From Dehalococcoidia bacterium (lineage in GTDB: Bacteria > Chloroflexota > Dehalococcoidia > Lucifugimonadales > UBA6952), in NCBI GenBank assembly GCA_022450525.1, contig JAKUQA010000008.1:1-62096 (forward strand): a DNA stretch of 62,096 bases, read 5' to 3'. Position numbers and translations under genes: made by a program. Positions 8,820 through 18,351 of the stretch are shown in pieces (positions within the stretch are counted from its first letter, which is position 1; the number at the start of each line of letters is the position of its first letter). Under the pieces are notes generated by a model, which saw only the letters and a list, made by a program, of their open reading frames with translations, was not told where the DNA came from and did no database searches.

Positions 8820-10467
8820 CTGCTAGCGGGTTTTCTATATCTATTTCGAGTTTTTTAAATAAAGGAAGAGGTGTTTCGAGAGTAGTTCCAGATTTAGGTT
8901 TTTGAACCTCCCAATTAGGTTTATCTATATCAGAACTGATTCCTAAGTAGTTTCCTAACTGGAGAGAAGCATTTGGCATAAATGGGTATAGAAATGTTTT
9001 TATAGCACTAATTGCATATAATGAAACCCACATAGTTGTTCCAGCTCGATCTTTATCTGTCTTTATAGAATGCCATGGAGCTTCTGAATCTAAATATCTA
9101 TTGGTATTTTGAGCAAGGTTCATTATATTTCTCATCGATTCTCGAAATTTACAAATATCCAAATTGGATTCAACTTTTTCTTTAGTGATAAAAATCTCTG
9201 ATATTAATTTTTCATCACTAGATTCTAATTTTTGCATTTCTGGAATTTTGCTATCAAAATTTCTAAAAGTAAAGGTAAGTATTCTGTGGATTAGATTTCC
9301 TAAAGTAGCTACTAATTCATCATTATTTCTTCTTAAAAATTCTTCCCATGTAAAATCAGAGTCACTATTTTCAGGCATATTCGACACAATATAATACCTT
9401 AAGGCATCAGCAGAGAATTTTTCTAAAAATTCATGTGTCCACACAGCTCGATTTTCACTTTTCGAAAATTTACCTCCAGAGAGATTCATATATTCATTAG
9501 CAGGCACATCATAAGGTAAGTTGTGGTTTTCGTATCCAAGTAATATTCCAGGCCAAATTATCGTATGAAAAGGTATATTGTCTTTTCCTAAAAAGTAATA
9601 ACTTCGTGCATTTTTATCAAACCAAAACTTTTGCCATTCATCAGGTTCGTTTTGAAGTTGTGCCCACTCTTTTGAGGCAGATAAGTATCCAATTACTGCT
9701 TCGAACCACACATAAATCCTTTTAGTTTCATATCCTTCTAATGGAATAGGTATACCCCATTCAATATCACGTGTTATTGCTCTATCTTTTAATCCTTCAG
9801 TAAGATATTTCAAACTGAAATTTTTCACATTCGGCTTCCAATAATCTTTCTTTTTTATCCAATCTAACAAAGGTTGTTCTAGAGCACTCAATTTTAAGAA
9901 GAAATGTTCAGATTCTTTGGGTATTGGAGTATCACCGCTTAATTTACTAATAGGATTGATTAGTTCAAGGGCGTCCATTGGTTTACCACATTGATCACAT
10001 TGATCTCCGCGTGCTCTTTCAAAATTACAATCTGGACAAGTTCCTTCTACATAACGGTCAGCGAGAAATCTGTTATCAATCTCAGAATATAACAAAGTCA
10101 TATTTTTTTTGTAAATTAATCCTTTATTATATAGTTTTGTAAATATATCCTGAACAGTATCGATGTGGTTGTCAGTTCCAGTAGTAGTGAATAAGTCATA
10201 GGAAATACCAAGGCTTTCCCAAACTTCTAGGTGATTTTTTCTATACTTATTAACAATATCTATTGGTTGAACACCTTCAGTTTCAGCTGCAATTGTTACT
10301 GGAGTACCATGTTGATCACTTCCAGATACCATTATAACCTTGTTCCCCCGAGCTCGTTGATAACGCGCAAAAATATCTGCAGGCAAATAGCAACCTGCTA
10401 TATGGCCTAAATGGAGATAATTGTTTGTATATGGCCAAGCAGTTGCGACCAAGATATTTTCTGACAA
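8812..10467 (-). CDS. metG: Methionyl-tRNA synthetase
   Basis: A class I aminoacyl-tRNA synthetase that charges tRNA-Met. The 551-aa protein has the HIGH box as HLGH (19-22), a knuckle zinc site with C144, C147, C157 and C160, and the KMSKS equivalent KFSKS (333-337). It ends in the anticodon-binding helical domain and lacks the C-terminal tRNA-binding extension of longer MetG proteins. The start is TTG at 10467, backed by GAGGG 5 nt upstream. It is the upstream partner of the polyprenyl synthase in a two-gene unit. Confidence 0.97.
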   Translation of the reverse strand: MSENILVATAWPYTNNYLHLGHIAGCYLPADIFARYQRARGNKVIMVSGSDQHGTPVTIAAETEGVQPIDIVNKYRKNHLEVWESLGISYDLFTTTGTDNHIDTVQDIFTKLYNKGLIYKKNMTLLYSEIDNRFLADRYVEGTCPDCNFERARGDQCDQCGKPMDALELINPISKLSGDTPIPKESEHFFLKLSALEQPLLDWIKKKDYWKPNVKNFSLKYLTEGLKDRAITRDIEWGIPIPLEGYETKRIYVWFEAVIGYLSASKEWAQLQNEPDEWQKFWFDKNARSYYFLGKDNIPFHTIIWPGILLGYENHNLPYDVPANEYMNLSGGKFSKSENRAVWTHEFLEKFSADALRYYIVSNMPENSDSDFTWEEFLRRNNDELVATLGNLIHRILTFTFRNFDSKIPEMQKLESSDEKLISEIFITKEKVESNLDICKFRESMRNIMNLAQNTNRYLDSEAPWHSIKTDKDRAGTTMWVSLYAISAIKTFLYPFMPNASLQLGNYLGISSDIDKPNWEVQKPKSGTTLETPLPLFKKLEIDIENPLADE

Positions 10468-10548
10468 ATGTACCCTCTTTATGCTTGTGGATTAGATAAC
10501 TATTTTAAACTAATATTTTGCTACAAATCAAATATTTTTTTGTAATTA

Positions 10549-11382
10549 TCAAATTGTAATCCAAATATCATAAATTTCTTTTTTACTGATGTGGGGATAA
10601 TGCTTCATAATCCATTGAATACCTTCTTTTGGACCTGAACCAGCTTTTTTTAGTATTTTAAGATCTTCATAAATTTCATTAAATATTTTTTCTTCGGATA
10701 ATTTAGTTTCTGAAAAATCCGATTTTCCTTCAATTACGATTGTAAATTCCCCTTTTGGATTTGGGAATTTTGATTTTACTTCGGCTATTGTAGTTTTTAC
10801 AATTTCCTCATAAATTTTTGTGAGTTCTCTGCATACAACAATTTTTCTTTGCGGATTTAATAATTTTTGAAGTAAATCTAACGTTGACTTTAATCTATGG
10901 GGAGTTTCAAAGAAAACTGAGGTATTTTCAATGGAAGATATCGTAGAAATTATTTTTTCTCGTTTGCTTTTTTGATGAGGCAAAAAACCCAAAAATGTAA
11001 AATGTTCAGAATCCAATCCTGAAACTGAAAGAGCAGTTGTTATTGAAGATGGACCTGGTATAGGCACAATATTATGATCGGTTTGTAAAATTTCATTTGC
11101 AAGTAGAGTTCCAGGATCATGTATACTTGGTGTTCCGGCATCTGAAACAAGAGCTAAATCCCCATTATTTAAGGCTTCTAATATTTCAGGGAGGCGTTTT
11201 GTTTTATTATGTTCATGATAGCTTAATAACTTTGTTTTAATTTCATATTTATTCAATAATTTTTTGGTAGTTCTCGTATCTTCTGCTAATATCAAATCTA
11301 CTTTGGTTAAAATTTCGATAGCCCGTAAAGTAATGTCACTTAAATTACCTATAGGCGTACCAACAAAATATATTGTACTCAT
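10549..11382 (-). CDS. rsmI: 16S rRNA (cytidine-1402 2'-O)-methyltransferase
   Basis: RsmI methylates the 2'-O of C1402 in the ribosomal decoding centre. The 277-aa protein has the tetrapyrrole-methylase fold motifs of the family: an N-terminal VGTPIGNLSDITLRA, AEDTR, and SDAGTPSIHDPG, followed by an IPGPSS-like loop. The ATG at 11382 is chosen because homologous sequence begins exactly at STIYFVGTP; a longer reading would run into the divergent gene. The ribosome site is weak. It stands alone between metG and the divergent MTHFR-like gene. Confidence 0.95.
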   Translation of the reverse strand: MSTIYFVGTPIGNLSDITLRAIEILTKVDLILAEDTRTTKKLLNKYEIKTKLLSYHEHNKTKRLPEILEALNNGDLALVSDAGTPSIHDPGTLLANEILQTDHNIVPIPGPSSITTALSVSGLDSEHFTFLGFLPHQKSKREKIISTISSIENTSVFFETPHRLKSTLDLLQKLLNPQRKIVVCRELTKIYEEIVKTTIAEVKSKFPNPKGEFTIVIEGKSDFSETKLSEEKIFNEIYEDLKILKKAGSGPKEGIQWIMKHYPHISKKEIYDIWITI

Positions 11383-11450
11383 TTTTATTATCCAGTTATT
11401 ATAATTACAAAAATAATTTAAACGATTTAATTTCCTTTTGGTCACATGAT

Positions 11451-12323
11451 ATGGGATTTATTCAAGAAATAGAAGAAATAGAAAAAAAATTTGGTAATGT
11501 ATTTATAACAGATATTTCTCCTCCCAAAGGTATAAATAACCTAGGCTATGAATCAATTATAAATATTAATTCAGATTTTTTGTTAATTATTGATAGTCCG
11601 GGGGGCTCTGTTAGATCAGCACCTATTCCTTTTGCATATAAATTAAGCTATGAAGAAAATCAAAATGTGATTTTTACACTGAATTGCCGTGATATGAATA
11701 AACTTGCTATTCAAAGTAATTTACTCGGTGCACAACTGTTAAATTTACATAATGTATTTATTGTCAATGGAGATGATTTTACAAAACAAAAACAATCAGT
11801 AAAAACTGTCAATGATTATACAACTACATCTTTAATTTCTGATATTGTTGATTTAAACAGTGGTATCGACTTTCAACAGGGTAAATTAGAGTCTATAACA
11901 ACTTTTACTGTTGGTAGTGCCATAGATTTTTCAAAAGTACCACAAATTAATGAAATAAAATTAGTTAGAAAAAAAATTACTAACGGTACAGACTTTTTCA
12001 TATCGCAACCTTGTTATGACACAAGTTTAATTTTAGATTTTCATAAAGCCTATTATTCACAATATGGTCATACATTTGAGAAGCCAATTTTTTATGGAGT
12101 ACAAATGCTTTCTAAGAATGGAAAAAATTGGGGATTTATTCCACAAGATGTAGAAAATGAAATGAAATCTAATGTTTCTTCGATGGAAATTGCTTTGAAG
12201 TTTGTTCAGGAATTATTAAGCTTAGGTTTTAATAATATTTACCTAGTACCACCGATAGAAAATGGAGGTGTTAGAGATTATGGCATGGCTAAATTATTAA
12301 TTAAAAAAATTCGGAGTATGTAA
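11451..12323 (+). CDS. Methylenetetrahydrofolate reductase-like protein
   Basis: A 290-aa TIM-barrel protein resembling the MetF/MTHFR domain, which in known members reduces 5,10-methylene-THF to 5-methyl-THF with a flavin. The clearest stretch is CRDMNKLAIQSNLLGAQ (about 81-97) followed by NVFIVNGD, matching the family's C-R-D-x-N...L-L-G-A...N-x-L-x-x-T-G-D. Later F-F-I-S-Q-P matches the folate-loop region. It lacks the homocysteine methyltransferase domain found in some fused homologues. The ATG at 11451 fits where homology begins, though no strong ribosome site is visible. Only 3 bp separate it from the dehalogenase gene, so the two are surely co-transcribed. Confidence 0.82.
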   Translation: MGFIQEIEEIEKKFGNVFITDISPPKGINNLGYESIININSDFLLIIDSPGGSVRSAPIPFAYKLSYEENQNVIFTLNCRDMNKLAIQSNLLGAQLLNLHNVFIVNGDDFTKQKQSVKTVNDYTTTSLISDIVDLNSGIDFQQGKLESITTFTVGSAIDFSKVPQINEIKLVRKKITNGTDFFISQPCYDTSLILDFHKAYYSQYGHTFEKPIFYGVQMLSKNGKNWGFIPQDVENEMKSNVSSMEIALKFVQELLSLGFNNIYLVPPIENGGVRDYGMAKLLIKKIRSM

Positions 12324-12326
12324 GCT

Positions 12327-13199
12327 ATGGAAATTAGTTCAATTGATAATTATAAAAGAAAAAAAATAGACATAAATCGTTCATTTATGTCTTATATCGA
12401 TAGCGGAAACGGTGATGTTATTATATTTATACATGGTAATCCCACATCATCATTTTTGTGGCGAAACATAATTCCATCAATGGACAAAACTTCACGTTGT
12501 ATAGCCCCAGATTTAATCGGAATGGGTAATTCTGGTAAGCCGGATAATTGTGGATATACTTTTTTAGAACATTATAATTATTTATCAGAATTTATTGAAA
12601 AGATGGTACCCGATGGGAAAATTACCTTAGTAATTCATGATTGGGGTTCTGCTCTAGGTTTTTATTGGGCCTATAACAATCCTGAAAGAATAAAAGGTAT
12701 TGTTTATATGGAGGCTTTAGTTAGGCCAATAACTTGGGAAGAATGGCCAGAGAATGCTAGAAATATATTTAATCTTCTTCGATCAGATGCTGGTGAGGAA
12801 TTGATATTTGAAAAAAATATTTTTGTTGAGAGAATACTACCAAATAGTGCTATAAATGGTGTTTCTGATGCCGCAATGGAAATTTACAGATCTCCGTATT
12901 CAATTGCAGAAACTAGACTACCAACTTTAGTGTGGCCAAGAGAAATTCCAATTTCTGGGGAACCTCTTCATATGGTTGAAATAATTAGTAATTATGCTGA
13001 GTTCATGATGAAAAGTAATTTTCCAAAATTATTTATCAATGCTGATCCTGGTTCTATTCTCACAGGACCACAAAGAGAATTTTGTAGACAATGGCCAAAT
13101 CAAAAAGAAGTTACAGTGAAAGGTTTGCATTTTATTCAGGAAGATTCACCAATGGAAATTGGAGATGAAATAAGTAAATGGTTATCAGAAATAGAATAA
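12327..13199 (+). CDS. dhaA: Haloalkane dehalogenase, LinB/DhaA-like (HLD-II)
   Basis: An alpha/beta-hydrolase of 290 aa that hydrolyses carbon-halogen bonds to alcohol plus halide. Every expected catalytic residue is visible: halide-binding N38 in HGNPTSS, nucleophile D105 with halide-stabilising W106 in HDWGS, acid E129 in MEA, and base H268 in GLHFIQED. The glutamate after strand 6 places it in subfamily II with LinB and DhaA, and long stretches follow LinB closely. No signal peptide is present, so it is cytoplasmic. It is the middle gene of a three-gene operon with the MTHFR-like protein and a crotonase. Confidence 0.93.
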   Translation: MEISSIDNYKRKKIDINRSFMSYIDSGNGDVIIFIHGNPTSSFLWRNIIPSMDKTSRCIAPDLIGMGNSGKPDNCGYTFLEHYNYLSEFIEKMVPDGKITLVIHDWGSALGFYWAYNNPERIKGIVYMEALVRPITWEEWPENARNIFNLLRSDAGEELIFEKNIFVERILPNSAINGVSDAAMEIYRSPYSIAETRLPTLVWPREIPISGEPLHMVEIISNYAEFMMKSNFPKLFINADPGSILTGPQREFCRQWPNQKEVTVKGLHFIQEDSPMEIGDEISKWLSEIE

Positions 13200-13212
13200 A
13201 AAAGAGGTATAT

Positions 13213-14004
13213 ATGAGTTCTTATAAAACTATAAATTTTGATATAAAAGATCAAATTGCATATATGGAATTTGCAACTCCAGACAGTGCAAATGCCATGA
13301 CATCAGAGATGGCACAAGAAATGGCTCAAGTTTCTGAAATATGCCTAACTAATTTTAAATTAAGAGCAATCAAAATAAGTGGACAGGGGAAAATATTTTG
13401 TGGTGGGGGAAATGTTAAAGCGTTCAATGAAGAAGGCAATAATCTTGAAAAATACCTAGAAACTATGGCTACAAATTTACACGTAGCAATAGCTAATTTT
13501 GCAAGATGTAAGGCTCCAGTAATTTCTATAGTGCAAGGATTTGCTGCAGGTGCAGGTCTAAGTTTAGTTGGGGCATCGGACTTTGTTGTATCCTCTGATT
13601 CTGCGAAGTTTACGTTAGCATATTCTAGAATTGGATTTTCTCCTGATGGTTCTTCCAGTTACTTTCTTCCTAGAATCATAGGGATAAGAAAAATGATGGA
13701 CCTTATGATTACAAATCGTGTTTTGAGTGCTGAAGAAGCTATGGACTGGGGGTTAGTAAGCCGAGTTGTACCTGAAGATTCATTGATTGAAGAGGGTCAA
13801 AAGTTTGTTGAATCTATAGCTAAAGGTGCCACTTCAGCTATTGGTATGGCAAAGAAATTATTAGTTTCTACTTTTGAACAATCTTTAGAATCTCAGATGG
13901 CTTTAGAGCATTTAGGTATAGCAACCATGTCAAGAACTGCTGATTGTAAAGAAGGATTTAAAGCATTTATTGATAAACGAGACCCTATATTTAATGGTTC
14001 TTAA
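13213..14004 (+). CDS. Crotonase-fold protein, isomerase-like (PaaG type)
   Basis: An enoyl-CoA hydratase/isomerase superfamily member (263 aa). The oxyanion-hole segments are FCGGGNVKAF and GFAAGAGLSL. Both glutamates of a true enoyl-CoA hydratase are missing: the G-G-G-C-E position reads GAGLS, and the second is not acidic. An aspartate in SPDGSS (D145) sits where PaaG-type isomerases carry their base. This suggests a double-bond or epoxide-type isomerase acting on a CoA ester rather than a hydratase. A good ribosome site (AGAGG) precedes the ATG. It follows the dehalogenase by 13 bp. Confidence 0.85.
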   Translation: MSSYKTINFDIKDQIAYMEFATPDSANAMTSEMAQEMAQVSEICLTNFKLRAIKISGQGKIFCGGGNVKAFNEEGNNLEKYLETMATNLHVAIANFARCKAPVISIVQGFAAGAGLSLVGASDFVVSSDSAKFTLAYSRIGFSPDGSSSYFLPRIIGIRKMMDLMITNRVLSAEEAMDWGLVSRVVPEDSLIEEGQKFVESIAKGATSAIGMAKKLLVSTFEQSLESQMALEHLGIATMSRTADCKEGFKAFIDKRDPIFNGS

Positions 14005-14006
14005 TT

Positions 14007-15638
14007 TTAATTGGATCTTTGATCAGCAAATTTAGTATGTGCGTCTATAAGAACAGTTTTTCCTTCGCTATTAAGCTTTTGTGCCTGTAATAATGCTGGC
14101 TTAATTTCTGATGGCTTGGTTATTTTGATACCAGTAGCGCCCATCCCTTCGGCTATTTTCCAATATTCTCCAAACATATGTGAAACTCCATAAACTTCTC
14201 GCGCAGTAGGAAAACCTCCAGGATAGGTTGCCATTCCACCGTTATTTAATAAAATTGTAGTAATTGGCAAATTTGACCTAACCGACGTTTCAATATCTAA
14301 ACCAGACATTCCAAAGGCACCATCACCCATAAAATTGACACAAAATTTTTCTGGGAATGCTTTTTTAACACCAATCATTAATGGAATACCAAACCCAAGA
14401 TGAGTAGTTTTCCCCCAGCCTACATAACCATGGGGAGTTGTTGCATTATAAAACGGCACCATCATATCTCTTGGTGCTCCAGCATCATGAGTTACTACGC
14501 TTTGGGTTTTATCAACTGTTTGGTCTAATTCCCATATTAACCTGTAAGGATTAATCGGTCCTTCATCATCTGTTAATATTGGTAACCATTGTTCTAGCCA
14601 TTTTGATTTAACACTTTGTATTTCTTTAATAACTTCAGGTCTTTGTTTACCTTTGTCGCCCACTTGGGATTTTATTTCATCGATCAATAATTTTATCGTT
14701 TCTTTTGTATCCCCAGGAAGTGAAATCTCTACGTTATAATCTTTATTAATATCTTCTACACTGACAACATTGTGAATTATAGTTTTACCCTCAGGTATAG
14801 TTCTTGCATATGGTGTTCGAGTTAGACTTGTACCTAACGCAAGAATTAAATCTGATTCATCTAACCATTTAACAGCAGCACCAGTTGTTGCTCCAGAACC
14901 TGCTCCTAATGATAATGGATGAGTTTCATCAAATCCTGATTTGCCAGGCATACTGGTATATACTGGTAGACTTAGTAATTCTGCTAGTTCCTTGAGTTCT
15001 TCAGTAGATTGAGAAAATAAAACACCCATACCTGACCAAATTATGGGATTTTTTGCTTTTAGTAAGGCTGAAACGGTATCCTTAATACTAGATATTGAAG
15101 GTAGTTGAGTACTTTTTGTAGGGGAATGATACGAATCTATATCGATATTTATTTCACTTGCGCCTACATCACTAGGAAGTTCAATCATGACAGGGCCAGG
15201 TCGTCCGTTTCTAAGTTGATGGAATGCTCTTCTCATGACATCAGGTATTTGATCTGCTTTATTAACTAACTCACCGTATTTTAAAACATTTCTAAATGTA
15301 TCTACAGCAGAGAACTCTGGTCTTATATTAATTCTGTGCAAAGCTGGGGCGCCTGGTAATACTAAAACAGGAATATTGTCCGCGAAAGCCTGACTAATTC
15401 CACCCATAGAGTTTTCTGCACCAGCTTGGTTTTGCATAGCAAAAACTCCAAATTGATTTCTATCACTCATACGACTGAATCCATCTGCTGCCATCATGCC
15501 CCCACGTTCATGTCTAAAAGCTATGGGTCGAATACCTTCTTTTGCAGCTGCCTCAATAACAGGATTTGATGGAAAACAGGATATCCATTCAATTCCTTCT
15601 TTTTTTAATATTCTTGCTATCGCTTCAGTACCATTCAT
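14007..15638 (-). CDS. Thiamine diphosphate-dependent enzyme, acetolactate synthase-like
   Basis: A 543-aa three-domain ThDP enzyme. The N-terminal pyrimidine-binding domain carries the activating glutamate in RHERGG (E44). The middle Rossmann-like domain includes LALGTSLTRTPYA. The C-terminal diphosphate domain has GDGAFGMSG followed by LLNNGG as the metal site. It resembles the large acetolactate synthase / benzoylformate decarboxylase / oxalyl-CoA decarboxylase superfamily, but no regulatory subunit gene is adjacent, so acetolactate synthesis is not assumed. It converges on the crotonase gene with a 2-bp gap and lies 18 bp after the SCO gene, perhaps on its transcript. Confidence 0.85.
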   Translation of the reverse strand: MNGTEAIARILKKEGIEWISCFPSNPVIEAAAKEGIRPIAFRHERGGMMAADGFSRMSDRNQFGVFAMQNQAGAENSMGGISQAFADNIPVLVLPGAPALHRINIRPEFSAVDTFRNVLKYGELVNKADQIPDVMRRAFHQLRNGRPGPVMIELPSDVGASEINIDIDSYHSPTKSTQLPSISSIKDTVSALLKAKNPIIWSGMGVLFSQSTEELKELAELLSLPVYTSMPGKSGFDETHPLSLGAGSGATTGAAVKWLDESDLILALGTSLTRTPYARTIPEGKTIIHNVVSVEDINKDYNVEISLPGDTKETIKLLIDEIKSQVGDKGKQRPEVIKEIQSVKSKWLEQWLPILTDDEGPINPYRLIWELDQTVDKTQSVVTHDAGAPRDMMVPFYNATTPHGYVGWGKTTHLGFGIPLMIGVKKAFPEKFCVNFMGDGAFGMSGLDIETSVRSNLPITTILLNNGGMATYPGGFPTAREVYGVSHMFGEYWKIAEGMGATGIKITKPSEIKPALLQAQKLNSEGKTVLIDAHTKFADQRSN

Positions 15639-15656
15639 AATTGCCCCCTGTAATTT

Positions 15657-16376
15657 TTAATTCGCAATGAGAAGTATATCATGGATTATATCTTCAGTAT
15701 CTATTTTTAAATCATTATAAACAGATCGTGTAACGCCTGACTTATCTATGATATAAATTGGCAAAGAATGATCTATTTTATAGGAAGGAAAGCTGTCCTT
15801 ATTATATAAATCTTGCATAGTTTTTTGCGAAATTACTTCAATAACATTGCCTTGATCCATAATTGCTGCATCTGTTGCTATACCATAATGACTCCAAATA
15901 GATTCAAGTTTTTCAAGTTCGCCACTTAGAAAAATCCAGTTGGCTTCAACTTCTTTTGACTGCCAGTCCGGATTCTTGTTATTTAATTTCATGTATTTAT
16001 ATGTATTTTCTGGGATATCATTATTTGGATCCACTGAAATCGAAAGGAATGTTATATCTTTAGCAATGCCGGGATATTGGTTCAAAATTTCAGATTGTAT
16101 TTTTGAAATTATTGGAACAATGATTTTACATTCTTCTTTACATTCTGAATATAAAAAAGTTAAAACAAGAATTTGACCATTTAAATCATCATTGATTACA
16201 GAATTATTGTATTGGTCTGTAAGTGTAAATGAGGGGATTTCTTGTCCATTAGTAATAGTTGTACCCTTAAATTCATTAGGTGTACAGTTAGTTAGCAGAA
16301 TAGTCCAAAGTAGAAATACAACCAATAAAGTAATACTGTAGGAAAAAGGTTTGTATATTTTTTGTATATTTATCAA
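15657..16376 (-). CDS. SCO1/SenC-like copper chaperone (lipoprotein)
   Basis: This thioredoxin-fold protein (239 aa) delivers copper to the CuA centre of cytochrome oxidase subunit II. It begins with a membrane segment ending in a lipobox-like LLTNC (C31), so it is probably anchored outside the membrane. The metal-binding CKEEC (C79, C83) and the distal histidine in IDHSLP complete the SCO metal site. Its ATG overlaps the end of the ctaA-ctaB fusion gene by 4 bp, and the oxidase structural genes lie just beyond on the other strand, in line with a role in oxidase assembly. Confidence 0.9.
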   Translation of the reverse strand: MINIQKIYKPFSYSITLLVVFLLWTILLTNCTPNEFKGTTITNGQEIPSFTLTDQYNNSVINDDLNGQILVLTFLYSECKEECKIIVPIISKIQSEILNQYPGIAKDITFLSISVDPNNDIPENTYKYMKLNNKNPDWQSKEVEANWIFLSGELEKLESIWSHYGIATDAAIMDQGNVIEVISQKTMQDLYNKDSFPSYKIDHSLPIYIIDKSGVTRSVYNDLKIDTEDIIHDILLIAN

Positions 16377-18229
16377 ATACCGAAACCACTACTAATCATA
16401 ACTGCTATTAATAAAAGCATAAGATATAACAGGGAATATAAATATAATTTTCTCGCAGATAAATGGTCTTGGCTCTGCCAGAGTTTTATACCAAGATACA
16501 AAAAATATACATCTAAAATTAGTGCAGAAACAAGATAAAACAGACCTAGTTGAGGAACAGTATAGAAAAGTATAGTTAATGCAACCAAAATTATTGAATG
16601 CATCATTATAAATTTACGCGTTTCTTCGATACCCATAACTACATTTAGCATTGGAATATTTGCATTAGCATAATCTTTTTCCAAAAGTATTGAGAGTGCC
16701 CAAAAATGTGGAGGTGTCCAAAAGAAAATTATTGCAAAAAGGTATAGTGATGGTAGACCAATACTGCCTTGTACTGCAGCCCACCCAATGATAGGAGGAA
16801 GTGCTCCTGCTGCTCCACCAATAACAATATTTTGAGTAGATGTTCTTTTTAGCCATAGCGTGTAAATAAAAACATAAAATAAAGTGGCACCCAGTGTTAG
16901 TAAAGCACTAAGTAAATTAACTATTGTCCAAAAAGCCACGAAAGATATTACGTTTAATACGACGCCAAAAACCAATGCATTGGTAGGGCTAACTCTACTG
17001 CCAGCAACAGGCCTGGATTTGGTTCGAGACATGACGGTATCTATGTCTCTATCCATGAAATTATTTATTGCATTAGCCCCAGCTGAAGCCAAAGCACCTG
17101 CGACTAATACAGTAGCTATAAGATGTATTTGTGGTAAACCTTGCTCAGCAATAATCATTCCAGTTAGAGCAGAAAGTAATAGTAATAAAATGATCAATGG
17201 TTTGGATAATTCAAAATAATCAGATAGTAGTTGTATTAAATTGAATTCAGATTTTAAGTTTGTTTGTTTTTGATACATCCAGGTAATTGTTAAAAGGTAC
17301 ATAGAGGCAAGCCATAATGCAGATGCTAATGACAAATGAAGAACTCTGAATACGGGATGGAACCCTGAAGCTGGATTTAACGCTCCAATAAAAATTTGGG
17401 CGAGTAGAAAAGTTCCTACAAGTAATCCTGGAAAAGTAATTTTGGGAATATTTATTTTGTATGCATAGATGACAGGAATTGCTATTGTGATTGTACCCAG
17501 TACTACTATGACTCTATGAAACATATGTAGCCATTGAATATTTAGTTGGGGTAAAAGAGTGTTATCACAAAGAGGCCAATTGGGACAACTAGTGCCTGCA
17601 CCTGCACCAACAACATATGATCCTGATATAAGTATAATAAATGAAGTTGCAGCGCCAATTATAGACCATCGTAAAAGGTTTGGAATTTTAGCAATTATTA
17701 ATTTGTCTTTCAAAGGTTGAATTTTGTTAGTCAAAATAACATACATAAAGAGCAGGGTGGCAAATATAAATTGTGCAGTACTTAGATGAGTTGTAACTAT
17801 TTCTGGCGGTAATTCTCTTAAAACTGTAATCGCTCCTAGTACAACTTGAAAGATTAAAAGTATTAGAGCGATTGTAGCAGGTACTGTTATGAGGGAAAAT
17901 TTACGATATTTCCACCAAGCCAGTATTGTCACTAACAATATCGGGAATCCAGTTATAGCAGCTAATGTTCTATGAGACCATTCAATCCAAATTTTATGTA
18001 CTTCAATAATTTCACCTGCATAAGTTACGTCTTGAAGAGGTGGAATGAATTGTCCATAACAAAGTGGCCAATCGGGACATCCTAGACCAGAATCAGTAAC
18101 TCTTACTATTCCGCCTAATGTTATAAGGCCGAAAAGCAAACACAAGGTAATCAACAAAATTGTTTTAAATCCTGAACCTACGCCAGAAAGATCAAATAAA
18201 GTTGTATAGTCATTTTTTTCAGTAGTCAT
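16373..18229 (-). CDS. Fused heme A synthase (CtaA) and heme O synthase (CtaB)
   Basis: A 618-aa membrane protein joining two consecutive steps of heme A synthesis. Residues 1-320 are CtaA/COX15: two cysteine pairs (C51/C57 and C215/C221, both in C-P-x-W-P-L-C) and histidines H86, H148, H238 and H298 that bind the hemes. Residues about 330-618 are CtaB, the farnesyltransferase that makes heme O from protoheme, with NNFMDRDID (389-397) carrying the prenyl-diphosphate aspartates and SRTKSRPVAG after it. The order puts the second enzyme of the pathway at the N-terminus. Fusions of this type occur in some other bacteria. It is divergent from ctaC and overlaps the SCO gene. Confidence 0.93.
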   Translation of the reverse strand: MTTEKNDYTTLFDLSGVGSGFKTILLITLCLLFGLITLGGIVRVTDSGLGCPDWPLCYGQFIPPLQDVTYAGEIIEVHKIWIEWSHRTLAAITGFPILLVTILAWWKYRKFSLITVPATIALILLIFQVVLGAITVLRELPPEIVTTHLSTAQFIFATLLFMYVILTNKIQPLKDKLIIAKIPNLLRWSIIGAATSFIILISGSYVVGAGAGTSCPNWPLCDNTLLPQLNIQWLHMFHRVIVVLGTITIAIPVIYAYKINIPKITFPGLLVGTFLLAQIFIGALNPASGFHPVFRVLHLSLASALWLASMYLLTITWMYQKQTNLKSEFNLIQLLSDYFELSKPLIILLLLLSALTGMIIAEQGLPQIHLIATVLVAGALASAGANAINNFMDRDIDTVMSRTKSRPVAGSRVSPTNALVFGVVLNVISFVAFWTIVNLLSALLTLGATLFYVFIYTLWLKRTSTQNIVIGGAAGALPPIIGWAAVQGSIGLPSLYLFAIIFFWTPPHFWALSILLEKDYANANIPMLNVVMGIEETRKFIMMHSIILVALTILFYTVPQLGLFYLVSALILDVYFLYLGIKLWQSQDHLSARKLYLYSLLYLMLLLIAVMISSGFGI

Positions 18230-18319
18230 TTATCTTATTGTAAAACAGGTCTTGAGTTACTACAATGTTTATTTTTACAATCATGTTTTAATACTTGAAA
18301 TAATTGATTACAGTTTGTA

Positions 18320-18348
18320 TTGACTGGTGTAACTCTCTTTGATATATT
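18320..18348 (+). promoter_or_regulatory. Promoter of the ctaC operon
   Basis: TTGACT (18320-18325) and TATATT (18343-18348) are separated by exactly 17 nt. The start would fall around 18355, inside the adjoining palindrome, with a leader of about 60 nt before the ctaC start. Confidence 0.65.
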
Positions 18349-18351
18349 TCG

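Noticed and set aside
11373..11450. An N-terminal extension of the MTHFR-like protein
   Set aside because: It would overlap the start of divergent rsmI, and homologous sequence begins near the ATG at 11451.
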